From NCBI GenBank assembly GCA_937877515.1, contig CALFIX010000037.1:8747-72746 (forward strand): DNA of 64,000 bases, read 5' to 3'. Made by a program: the position numbers and the translations under genes. Shown here in pieces: positions 25,130 to 32,961 of the stretch; positions within the stretch are counted from its first letter, which is position 1; each line of letters begins with the position of its first letter. Source of the DNA: an uncultured Treponema sp. Lineage in GTDB: Bacteria > Spirochaetota > Spirochaetia > Treponematales > Treponemataceae. The notes under the pieces are model-generated. The model was not told the origin of the DNA. It worked only from the letters and a program-made list of their open reading frames with translations, and searched no databases.

Positions 25130-26413
25130 TTATTTTACTTCTATACGTTCTATGTGTGCACCTAAAGATTGTAAGCGTTCTACAAGGTGTTCGTAGCCAC
25201 GTTCAATTTGGTAAACATTACTTATTTTGCTTTCTCCGTGTGCAGAAAGTGCTGCTATAACCATTGCCATACCGGCCCTTACATCCGGGCTTACAAGATG
25301 ATCTCCGTGTAAAGTAGATGGCCCCGAAACAACAGCTCTATGAGGGTCACAGAGTGTAATGCGTGCACCCATGCTTATAAGCTTATCTACAAAGAACATT
25401 CTACTTTCAAACATCTTTTCAAAAATAAGAACGGTACCCTCGACTTGTGTTGCAACAACAGTCATTATGGAAGTTAAGTCTGGTGGAAATCCTGGCCATG
25501 GAGAATCATCAATCTTCGGAATCATGCCACCTAAGTCCGTGTTGACTTTCATTTCCTGACCGCTAGAAACTGTGAGTGTAGAATCTTCTATGTCCCAGCG
25601 GATGCCAAGTTTGTTAAAGGCGATTCTAAGAGGCCTCATATCTTGAGCTTTTACACCGTCAATTATGATTGAGCCGTGTGTTGCAGCTGCAAGTCCTATA
25701 AACGAACCGATTTCCATAAAATCAGGTCCAATTGTAAAATCTGTTCCGTGAAGTTTTCTAACGCCTTCGATTGTAAGTATGTTGCTTCCTATTCCGCTTA
25801 TTTTTGCACCCATTGAGTTGAGCATTGAACATAAATCCTGTACATGAGGTTCGCTTGCAGAATTCGTAAGAATTGTTTTCCCTTCGGCTAAAACAGCTGC
25901 CATAATGGCGTTTTCTGTTGCGGTAACAGATGCTTCGTCTAAGAAGATGTCTGCTCCTACAAGTTTATTTGCAGAAAATTCAAATTTGCTGTCTGTTGTT
26001 ACGCGAGCACCAAGTTCTGTAAGTGCTAAAAAGTGGGTATCTAATCTTCTTCGTCCTATGACATCTCCTCCTGGAGGAAGCATTATTGCCTTGCCTGTGC
26101 GTGCAAGAAGAGGTCCGGCAAATAAAATGGAAGCTCTGATTTTTTTGCTAAGTTCCTGCGGTATGTCGTGGCGTAAAATAGAAGCTGCATCTATTTTCCA
26201 TGCATGATTTTCTATTTTTTCAACTCCAACTCCAAGAGCTTTCAGAATATTGAGCATTACATTTGTGTCTTCTATGTCTGGAATATTCCTAAGAATTACA
26301 GGTTCCTGAGAAAGAAGTGTTGCCGCTATGCAAGGTAAAGCTGCATTTTTGTTTCCACTTGCTGTAATGCGTCCCTTGATTGGAAAGCCGCCTTCTACAT
26401 GATATTCGTACAT
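25130..26413 (-). CDS. murA: UDP-N-acetylglucosamine 1-carboxyvinyltransferase (Asp-type)
   Basis: 427 residues. First committed step of peptidoglycan synthesis, joining phosphoenolpyruvate to UDP-GlcNAc. The catalytic-site SGNKNAALP (Lys22) is present. The active-site loop reads LPPGGDVIGRR, so the residue equivalent to E. coli Cys115 is Asp117. Families with Asp here (Mycobacterium, Chlamydia, Borrelia) are naturally insensitive to fosfomycin. The rest is intact, including PDFMEIGSFIG and the final RGYEHLVERL. It lies 9 bases after pepT with a GAGG site, so it is in the pepT operon. Confidence 0.96.
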   Translation of the reverse strand: MYEYHVEGGFPIKGRITASGNKNAALPCIAATLLSQEPVILRNIPDIEDTNVMLNILKALGVGVEKIENHAWKIDAASILRHDIPQELSKKIRASILFAGPLLARTGKAIMLPPGGDVIGRRRLDTHFLALTELGARVTTDSKFEFSANKLVGADIFLDEASVTATENAIMAAVLAEGKTILTNSASEPHVQDLCSMLNSMGAKISGIGSNILTIEGVRKLHGTDFTIGPDFMEIGSFIGLAAATHGSIIIDGVKAQDMRPLRIAFNKLGIRWDIEDSTLTVSSGQEMKVNTDLGGMIPKIDDSPWPGFPPDLTSIMTVVATQVEGTVLIFEKMFESRMFFVDKLISMGARITLCDPHRAVVSGPSTLHGDHLVSPDVRAGMAMVIAALSAHGESKISNVYQIERGYEHLVERLQSLGAHIERIEVK

Positions 26414-26422
26414 TTTTGCCTC

Positions 26423-27673
26423 TTATGCCCAGTTTTTTGCAAGCTCTATAAGAACCTCGCAAGCTTTTTTCATTTGAGAAAAACTTGCCCATTCGTATCT
26501 GGAATGAAAATTGTGTCCACCGGTAAATATATTAGGAGTAGGAATGCCCATCTCTGTAAGTCTGGAACCATCTGTTCCTCCACGTATTGGAGTAAAGAGA
26601 GGTTCAACGCCTGCATTTTTATAAGCGGCTGCAAGCTTTTTTACAACTTCCGGATGTTCATCCATTTTTTCTTTCATGTTTTCGTACTGCTTTGTATGTG
26701 TAACCTGAGCTTTACCGCCAAAGCTAAGAGCCGTTGCGTTTGCAAGCGTATCTACGAGTTCCATTCTCTTTTGCATTCCATCTTTTGTAAAATCACGTAA
26801 GATGAGACTTACATAAGATTCTTCTATGCTTCCAGAAATTGTCATTGGTGCATAAAATCCCTGCTTGCTGTCTGTGGTTTCTGGAGCTTCATGTCGAGGC
26901 AGAGAGGAAACAAAGTTTGATGCCATTGTGACTGCGTTTACCATAACACCCCTGGCACTTCCTGTGTGCTTAGAAATTCCAGTAAACTTTATGTCGCTCT
27001 TGTAAGCGTTAAAACATTCTGTTTCCAGTTCTCCAATGTGTCCGCCGTCTACAGTGTATGCAAATTTTGATTTTAAAAGATTTAGTGGAACGTTATCCAT
27101 TCCGTGACCGGTTTCTTCATCAGGAGAAAATATAACTTCTATGGGACCGTGCTCAACTTCTGGATGCTTTGTTAGAAATTCTAGCAATGTCATAATTTCA
27201 GAAACACCTGCTTTGTCGTCTGCACCAAGGAGTGTTGTCCCGTCGGCTGTTATAACCGTGTCATGCTCAGAAGCGGCTAAAGCTAATGCCTCATCTGTTG
27301 CAGGGTCTAGGGTTACATTATTCTTTAGATTTATTGGTAAGCCATTATAGTTTTCGTGTACTATTGGATGAACGTCTTTTCCTGTAACTTCATCAACTGT
27401 GTCTATGTGAGAAAGTAAGCAGAAGGATGGAGAAGATTCATGTCCTTTTGTTGCCGGAAGAAAACCATAGGTGTAACAGAATTCTGTTGTCTGAACATCT
27501 TTTAATCCAAGAGCATTTAATTCTTTATTTAAAAGCTGAGCCATATCTTTTTGCTGGCTTGTACTTGGTTGAATGCCTTTATCTGCATTTTCGCTATTGC
27601 TTTCACTATAAACTTGAACATATCGTAAAAAGCGTTCTTTTAATGAATTAGAAATATCTTCACTTAAAATCAT
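26423..27673 (-). CDS. pepT: Peptidase T (tripeptide aminopeptidase)
   Basis: M20B metallopeptidase that removes the N-terminal residue from tripeptides. Metal-site motifs are LLSHIDTVDE, LLGADDKAG, FSPDEETGHGMD, the YTVDGG segment and IRGGTDGS, with GHNFHSRYEWA near the end. Two ATGs occur at the start; the second (27673, 416 residues) has a TATAAT ending 8 bases upstream and is preferred over the first (27679), which is only two bases from that -10. No ribosome-binding site. Confidence 0.94.
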   Translation of the reverse strand: MILSEDISNSLKERFLRYVQVYSESNSENADKGIQPSTSQQKDMAQLLNKELNALGLKDVQTTEFCYTYGFLPATKGHESSPSFCLLSHIDTVDEVTGKDVHPIVHENYNGLPINLKNNVTLDPATDEALALAASEHDTVITADGTTLLGADDKAGVSEIMTLLEFLTKHPEVEHGPIEVIFSPDEETGHGMDNVPLNLLKSKFAYTVDGGHIGELETECFNAYKSDIKFTGISKHTGSARGVMVNAVTMASNFVSSLPRHEAPETTDSKQGFYAPMTISGSIEESYVSLILRDFTKDGMQKRMELVDTLANATALSFGGKAQVTHTKQYENMKEKMDEHPEVVKKLAAAYKNAGVEPLFTPIRGGTDGSRLTEMGIPTPNIFTGGHNFHSRYEWASFSQMKKACEVLIELAKNWA

Positions 27674-27745
27674 AATCATAGATTATATCATTTATAGTAA
27701 ATTTACAACTAAAGACTTTTCTAAAACAAGTTTATTCAGAAAATA

Positions 27746-27865
27746 AAATTTATAAAATTGCGACTTAAATTTATAAAATACTGACTTTTTGGCAAAAAAA
27801 TGGTCCGTAAAAGCTTAAATTTAATTGCATAAGCCTTTAATGCCTATTTATAATTAACTGACTTT
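27746..27865 (+). repeat. Three direct repeats upstream of the acyl-CoA ligase gene
   Basis: A 21-base unit of the form AAATTTATAAAATNNYGACTT occurs head-to-tail at 27746-27766 and 27767-27787. A third, slightly altered copy lies at 27846-27865. The third copy contains TATAAT (27849-27854), which with TTGCAT (27825-27830, 18-base spacer) forms the likely promoter. The two tandem copies are two helical turns apart, as expected for regulator sites. Confidence 0.5.
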
Positions 27866-27905
27866 ACAAAAAATCTTTTTTTGTCATTTTCACAAGGAGA
27901 AACTT

Positions 27906-29837
27906 ATGGAAACAGAGAAAACCCTTCCCAAAATTTTAAGAAAATCTGCTCAGAAATGGCCAGAAATAAATGCTCAGTATTCACGTACAAAAAGTGGAGA
28001 TTTTATTCCTACAAATTACCATGACATGTTTCAGAGTGCATTGGATTTTTCTGGAGCCCTTTTAGGAATGGGTGTTAAACGCGGAGATAGAATCGGTCTT
28101 ATAAGCGACAACAGAAAAGAGTGGGAACAGGCCGACATGGGGCTTCTCAGTATAGGTGCAATAGACACTCCCCGTGGCTGCGATGCTACGGAGCAGGACT
28201 TGTCTTACATTCTTTCTTTTGCAGAATGTGAAACTGTAATTGCAGAAAATGCAACTCAGGTAAAAAAGATTTTAAATATTCGCGACAAAATTCCTTTAGT
28301 AAAGTCTGTAATTGCCTTTGACCACGTAGAAGAAGGCTTAATGCAGCAGTGTGAGGATGCAGGAATAAAATTTCATCAGTTTGAGAGTCTTTTGTTAACA
28401 GGTCATCAATGGCGTAAGGATAATCCGGACGTTGTAGAAAATGAACTTGAAAAAGGGCAGTGGGACGACCTTGCGTCCATAATCTTTACGAGTGGAACAA
28501 CAGGAACTCCAAAAGGTGTCATGCTCACTCACGGAAATTTTATTACTCAGCTGGATGAAGTTTGTGAACGCATTTTCTTAAACCCCGGCGAAAAGGCTCT
28601 TTGTGTTCTGCCTGTATGGCATGTTTTCCAGCGTGCCGTAGAATACGTTATCTTAAGTCAGGGAGCGGCAATCTGTTACTCAAAGCCAATCGGTTCAATT
28701 TTACTTGCAGACTTACAGAAACTGAACCCGTATCTTTTACCGGCTGTTCCCCGCGTTTGGGAAGCGGTCTACGACGGTATCTGGAGGAAGATGCGTAAGA
28801 CAGGTGGATTAACGTATGCTCTTTTTAAGTTCTTTGTAAACGAAAGCATCCTCTGGTGCGACATAGACTGTAAGCTTCGCAGAAAGACCGCTCGTTTTGG
28901 TGCAGACCATTTAGGTTTCTGGTGGCCTGTTTTAGTTTTGCCTTGGCTTATTTTGTACATTCCCCGCCTGTTGGGAAAGCTTCTTGTATTCAGAAAATTA
29001 AAGGCTGTTGTTGGTAAAAACTTCCGTGGCGGCATAGCTGGAGGAGGAGCCTATCCTGAATACATAGACAAGTTCTTCTGGGCTGTTGGAATTAAAGTTG
29101 TAGAAGGATATGGAATGACGGAAACTTCTCCGATTATATGCGTACGTCCTCTGGTTGACCCTATAATGAGAACTGTTGGAACACCTCTTAGAGGTATTCA
29201 GGTTAGAATTGTAGATGATGACGGAATTATTCAGCCCCGCGGTGTAAAGGGAAACCTTCAGGTTAAGGGAGGCTGTGTTATGCAGGGCTACTATAAGAGA
29301 GAAGATTTAACTAGCAAGGTTATGACTGTGGACGGCTGGTATGATTCAGGTGACCTTGCCATTTTAACAATGAACGGTGAAATTCAGTTACGCGGACGCA
29401 AGAAGGACACAATTGTTTTAATGGGTGGAGAAAATATTGAGCCTGTACCTATAGAAGCACAGCTTGTAACTAGTCGCTACATTACAAGTGCCGTTGTCAT
29501 TGGAACTAATGAAAAGGACGAAGACCAGAGATTCCTTACCGCTTTAATTTTACCAAGCCAGGATGACATTGAAGCTTATGCAAAAGAGAACAACATAAGC
29601 TACTCAACATACGAAGAACTTGCCTTCAGTGCACCAATCAATAAGCTTCTGGAAAAAGAAATTTCTGATTTAGTAAGTTCAAAGAACGGCTTTAAGAGCT
29701 TTGAGCGTATAAATAAATTTTCTGTCTTTACAAAGCCGTTTGAGGTTGGCGTAGAGTTAAGTGCAAAGCAGGAGCTTATGCGTTATAAGGTGCGCGAAAT
29801 TTACCGCGACAAAATTGCATCGATGTATAGGGACTAA
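27906..29837 (+). CDS. Long-chain acyl-CoA synthetase-like AMP-binding protein
   Basis: 643 residues of the ANL adenylate-forming superfamily. The phosphate loop is IIFTSGTTGTPKGVMLTHGN, followed by YGMTETSPI, YDSGDLA and LRGRKKDTIVLMGGENIEP. A mid-domain hydrophobic stretch (LGFWWPVLVLPWLILYIP) is found in long-chain members. It activates fatty acids with ATP and CoA at the membrane. An AAGGAG ribosome-binding site precedes the ATG. A TetR regulator follows downstream. Confidence 0.92.
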   Translation: METEKTLPKILRKSAQKWPEINAQYSRTKSGDFIPTNYHDMFQSALDFSGALLGMGVKRGDRIGLISDNRKEWEQADMGLLSIGAIDTPRGCDATEQDLSYILSFAECETVIAENATQVKKILNIRDKIPLVKSVIAFDHVEEGLMQQCEDAGIKFHQFESLLLTGHQWRKDNPDVVENELEKGQWDDLASIIFTSGTTGTPKGVMLTHGNFITQLDEVCERIFLNPGEKALCVLPVWHVFQRAVEYVILSQGAAICYSKPIGSILLADLQKLNPYLLPAVPRVWEAVYDGIWRKMRKTGGLTYALFKFFVNESILWCDIDCKLRRKTARFGADHLGFWWPVLVLPWLILYIPRLLGKLLVFRKLKAVVGKNFRGGIAGGGAYPEYIDKFFWAVGIKVVEGYGMTETSPIICVRPLVDPIMRTVGTPLRGIQVRIVDDDGIIQPRGVKGNLQVKGGCVMQGYYKREDLTSKVMTVDGWYDSGDLAILTMNGEIQLRGRKKDTIVLMGGENIEPVPIEAQLVTSRYITSAVVIGTNEKDEDQRFLTALILPSQDDIEAYAKENNISYSTYEELAFSAPINKLLEKEISDLVSSKNGFKSFERINKFSVFTKPFEVGVELSAKQELMRYKVREIYRDKIASMYRD

Positions 29838-29850
29838 TTGTTCTTAAGTT

Positions 29851-29884
29851 AAAGCAGGTTCTGTTTTGAGCCTGCTTTTTTTTT
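29851..29884 (+). terminator. Terminator after the acyl-CoA ligase gene
   Basis: AAGCAGG, 12-base loop, CCTGCTT, then a long T-run. Confidence 0.85.
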
Positions 29885-29932
29885 ATAACTCTCTTTTATT
29901 CCTTTACAATTTTTTTTGCATGCTATAGAATA

Positions 29933-29948
29933 TAACTAACGTTAGTTA
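29933..29948. promoter_or_regulatory. TetR-type operator (16-base perfect palindrome)
   Basis: TAACTAACGTTAGTTA is a perfect palindrome 19 bases before the ATG of the TetR gene and overlaps its presumed promoter (TATAGAATATAAC just upstream). Size and place fit autoregulation. Confidence 0.7.
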
Positions 29949-29967
29949 GTTTTAAGAGGGGATTCAA

Positions 29968-30621
29968 ATGGGAGAAAAACTTTCTAGAGACATAATTATA
30001 AAAGCTGTTTTGGATACAGCCTTTGCACGTTCGACTGGTGCTACGAGCCTTGCAGACATTGCAAACACTCTTCATATAAAGAAAGCATCACTTTATAATC
30101 ATTTTAATAATAGACAGGATTTAATAGACCAGACAATTCTTTCCTGCAAAGAATATATTTCTGAGATCAGCTTTATTCCAGACAACATAGATGCTGTAGC
30201 AAAAAAATATACAGCAGAAGCAGTTTTAAAAGGTTTGGTTGATCGCTATTTTAAGATGCATGAAAAAACTCCTCTCTTTCAAATTTATACATTTTTAGAA
30301 AGTGAAAAGTATTTTAGTTTTGAGGCTGCAAATATTGTAATAGAGCAAAAAAAACGCCTTGTTGCACAAACAGAAAAAGTTCTGACCGCCTTAGCAGATC
30401 AGGTAAAAGTAAAGCTTACTCACGAAACAATACCTAGTGCCGCTATGTGGTTCTGTTCAGGTTTAAACGATTTACTAAATTTTTATCTATTGAATAGAAA
30501 ACAGCTTGTAATGGAAAATCCTCAGTCTGGAGAAGGAGAACTTTTTACTCTTCCCCAGAATGACAAATTAATAGAAGAAATAAATACTTTTGTAGATAAG
30601 TTTGTAGTTCTTATTCGCTAG
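29968..30621 (+). CDS. TetR-family transcriptional regulator
   Basis: 217 residues. The N-terminal HTH is SLADIANTLHIKKASLYNHF, followed by the usual NRQDLIDQTI helix. The C-terminal ligand-binding domain is helical. A 16-base palindrome lies just before the gene, so it probably represses itself and perhaps the membrane protein downstream (13 bases away). Its position after an acyl-CoA ligase gene suggests control of lipid metabolism, but the operator is not repeated before that gene. AGAGGGG is the ribosome-binding site. Confidence 0.9.
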   Translation: MGEKLSRDIIIKAVLDTAFARSTGATSLADIANTLHIKKASLYNHFNNRQDLIDQTILSCKEYISEISFIPDNIDAVAKKYTAEAVLKGLVDRYFKMHEKTPLFQIYTFLESEKYFSFEAANIVIEQKKRLVAQTEKVLTALADQVKVKLTHETIPSAAMWFCSGLNDLLNFYLLNRKQLVMENPQSGEGELFTLPQNDKLIEEINTFVDKFVVLIR

Positions 30622-30634
30622 AAGGAGAAATAAA

Positions 30635-31534
30635 ATGCTTACAGAAATAGATATGCCTCATATAGATGTACCGCATCTTTTTTTGTTTTTCATATTGTAT
30701 TCCTTTTTGGGATGGCTTTGCGAGGAAATTTATTGTTGTTCGTTGCAAAGAAAATTTGTTTATCGGGGAATGTTGTTTGGCCCAATTTGTCCAATTTATG
30801 GCTTTGGTGGCTTAATAATCTTATATGCTTTGTATCCATGGAGAACAACTTTTGTTCGTCTCTTTATAGCAAGCATGATTTTAACTTCTGTACTTGAGTA
30901 TTTTACCAGCTGGTTGCTAGAAAAGCTTTTTCATGCAAAGTGGTGGGACTATTCTAAAATTCCATTCAATCTAAATGGACGCGTGTGCCTGTTGAATTCT
31001 ACTCTCTTCGGAATGGGAGGTCTTGCTTTAGAGCACATTTTGCATCCTCTTGCAGAAAAGCTTATCTTTATGGAAGAACTTGATCCTTACGTAAATTATA
31101 TTGCAACAGCTTTAGCAGTTGTCCTTACAGTAGACGTTCTTGCTACAGTTAAGAAGCTTGTTGATTTTAGTGCTGCAATGGAAAAACTAAAATCTTATGG
31201 AGAACAAATAAAAGAACGTTACCAGGACGAAGACTGGCTTAACACTCATAGCTTTAATAATATGATGAAATCTTTACGTGAAAAAGTTAAGTCTGATTCT
31301 AATAAGTTTAGTAAAAAGTTTTTGGAAAACATGGAGTCCATTGCTAAGCGCGATAAAAATGCTGAGCGCTGGCTTAGAAAGTTCCCAAGTATGACAAGTG
31401 CTGAATACGGAGAAATTTTTGAGCATTTGAGAATAAGTGTCAAGGAATGGGGCGAAGAACAGAAGAAACTTTTAGAAGAAGAAAAAAAAGAATTGAAGGC
31501 AAAAAAAGAAAATTTTCTTTCAAAGAAAAAGTAA
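30635..31534 (+). CDS. CmpB-type membrane protein (PF06541-like)
   Basis: 299 residues. The N-terminal half has four to five membrane helices and the signatures of the family often labelled 'putative ABC transporter permease (CmpB)': YSFLGWLCEEIYCC, RGMLFGPICPIYGFGG and the WWDYS segment with FNLNGRVCLLNSTLFG. The C-terminal ~110 residues are a charged helical tail ending in Lys/Glu-rich coiled coil. It follows the TetR gene by 13 bases with a GAAGGAG site, so it is likely controlled by it. The molecular role is not established. Confidence 0.82.
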   Translation: MLTEIDMPHIDVPHLFLFFILYSFLGWLCEEIYCCSLQRKFVYRGMLFGPICPIYGFGGLIILYALYPWRTTFVRLFIASMILTSVLEYFTSWLLEKLFHAKWWDYSKIPFNLNGRVCLLNSTLFGMGGLALEHILHPLAEKLIFMEELDPYVNYIATALAVVLTVDVLATVKKLVDFSAAMEKLKSYGEQIKERYQDEDWLNTHSFNNMMKSLREKVKSDSNKFSKKFLENMESIAKRDKNAERWLRKFPSMTSAEYGEIFEHLRISVKEWGEEQKKLLEEEKKELKAKKENFLSKKK

Positions 31535-31544
31535 TAATTGCTAC

Positions 31545-31574
31545 TTGACTATTCAACTTATTTTTTGTTATAGT
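31545..31574 (+). promoter_or_regulatory. Promoter of tRNA-Ala
   Basis: TTGACT (31545-31550), 18-base spacer, TATAGT (31569-31574), 11 bases before the mature tRNA start. Confidence 0.75.
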
Positions 31575-31585
31575 CCAAATATCTC

Positions 31586-31659
<74 letters not shown>

Positions 31660-31668
31660 ATGTTTTAA

Positions 31669-31706
31669 GTCCGGTTTGCTTAAAAAGTAATCCGGATTTT
31701 TTTTTA
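31669..31706 (+). terminator. Terminator after tRNA-Ala
   Basis: TCCGG pairs with CCGGA across a 17-base loop, followed by a long T-run, just before the AGGAGG site of the next gene. Confidence 0.6.
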
Positions 31707-31719
31707 GGAGGCACATGTT

Positions 31720-32256
31720 ATGATGAAATCTATAAGGCCGGAAGCTATTTCTGATAATGCTTTTAAGCTTATTGGAAAAGATTGGATGCTTATAACAGCT
31801 TGTGAAAAAAGTGTTGATGCAGAAGGTAATGTAAAAACTGGTCGCGTAAATACCATGACGGCAAGCTGGGGTGGCTTTGGAATAATGTGGAATAAGCCAG
31901 TTGCAACAATCTATGTTAGACCTACACGTTTTACAAAAGAAATTATAGATTCAACAGATAGCTTTTCCTTGAGCGTTTTACCGGAACAGTATAAGAACGC
32001 ACTTAATTATTGCGGAAGTCATTCCGGCCGTGATGGAGATAAATTTAAAGCATGTAAACTTAACGTTGAGTATATGAATGATACGCCTTGGATAAAGCAG
32101 GCTAGACTTGTGTTTTTTTGCAGAAAACTTTATGCACAAGAAATAGATCCATTTTGTTTTTCTGAAGAATTATTATGCAAACAAAATTATAGAAAAGATG
32201 ATTTTCATACAATGTACATTGCAGAAATTACAAAGGTAATCGAAGCTCATAAATAG
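31720..32256 (+). CDS. Flavin reductase-like domain protein
   Basis: 178 residues of the FMN-binding split-barrel (flavin reductase-like) family. The typical NTMTASWGGFGIMWNKP, the ATIYVRPTRFT segment and FSLSVLPEQYKNAL are visible. Related anaerobe proteins are often annotated as flavoredoxins. An AGGAGG site precedes two adjacent ATGs (31720 and 31723). A small hairpin overlapping the stop codon and a larger one after it form the 3' end. Confidence 0.85.
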   Translation: MMKSIRPEAISDNAFKLIGKDWMLITACEKSVDAEGNVKTGRVNTMTASWGGFGIMWNKPVATIYVRPTRFTKEIIDSTDSFSLSVLPEQYKNALNYCGSHSGRDGDKFKACKLNVEYMNDTPWIKQARLVFFCRKLYAQEIDPFCFSEELLCKQNYRKDDFHTMYIAEITKVIEAHK

Positions 32257-32278
32257 AGCTTTTTGTTCTCTTAAACAT

Positions 32279-32325
32279 AAAGTCACTTGTAGAAGTTACA
32301 GCTTTTGCAAGTGACTTTTTTTTTG
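32279..32325. terminator. Bidirectional terminator
   Basis: AAAGTCACTTG pairs with CAAGTGACTTT and is followed by T's on the plus strand. It lies between the convergent flavin-reductase and DJ-1 genes. A shorter hairpin (AAGCTC / GAGCTT, 32243-32264) over the flavin reductase stop is also followed by T's. Confidence 0.85.
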
Positions 32326-32326
32326 T

Positions 32327-32908
32327 TTAACGTTGCATTGATGCTTCTTTTACTTTTTCTTTTGTATCCTTTCCGCAAATTTTTTCTACTATAGCCATAG
32401 AAAATTCTTCTGCTGCTCCAGGTCCGAATGCTGTAATAACATTCTTGTCAGTAACAACTCTTTCATTCTTTTTGTGACCAGAAATGTATGCTTTAGAAAA
32501 TTCGTCAAAGTTTTCCATGTTTGGGTAGCACGTCCATGCCTTTTCTTTTAGAGCGTTTGTTTTTGCAAGAACTACAGCGGGTGAAGCACATAATGCTGCG
32601 ATTGTTTTATTTTCGTCATTTATTTTATTTATCAGCTCTAACAGCTCCTTACAGGAAGCCAGGTTTGTTGCTCCCGGCATGCCTCCTGGAATTACAACGA
32701 CATCTGGTAAAGATTCATTCTTGTTAAGATAGTCGCTTAAAGTTATGTCAGCATAAACTTTTATGCCATGGGCTCCTGTTACGTAAGGACTGTCAAGATT
32801 TACAGAAACTATTGTAACTTCAAGTCCTGCACGTCTTAGATAATCTACTGGGCTTACAGCTTCTATTTCTTCAAATCCTTCTGAAAAAAAAACTAATGCT
32901 TTATACAT
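32327..32908 (-). CDS. DJ-1/PfpI-family protein
   Basis: 193 residues. The family pattern is clear: FFSEGFEEIEAV with the conserved Glu, VVIPGGMPGATNL, and the nucleophile elbow AALCASPAVVL with the reactive Cys. The end AFGPGAAEEFSMAIVEKI is typical of the DJ-1 (ThiJ/YajL) branch, which includes protein/nucleotide deglycases and chaperone-like proteins. Cytoplasmic. A GGAG site precedes the ATG. Confidence 0.92.
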   Translation of the reverse strand: MYKALVFFSEGFEEIEAVSPVDYLRRAGLEVTIVSVNLDSPYVTGAHGIKVYADITLSDYLNKNESLPDVVVIPGGMPGATNLASCKELLELINKINDENKTIAALCASPAVVLAKTNALKEKAWTCYPNMENFDEFSKAYISGHKKNERVVTDKNVITAFGPGAAEEFSMAIVEKICGKDTKEKVKEASMQR

Positions 32909-32949
32909 GGCTTCTCCTTTATTCTGTTGAAATTATACATCTAATAAAG

Positions 32950-32955
32950 TAAAAT
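32950..32955 (+). promoter_or_regulatory. -10 element of the two-receiver gene
   Basis: TAAAAT ends exactly 6 bases before the ATG at 32962, with no ribosome-binding site. The GTG at 32956 would directly abut this -10, so ATG 32962 is the better start. Confidence 0.5.
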
Positions 32956-32961
32956 GTGAAC

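Noticed and set aside
31717..31725. Two-codon mini-frame (ATG TTA TGA) overlapping the flavin reductase start
   Set aside because: Too short to be meaningful; probably chance next to the AGGAGG site.
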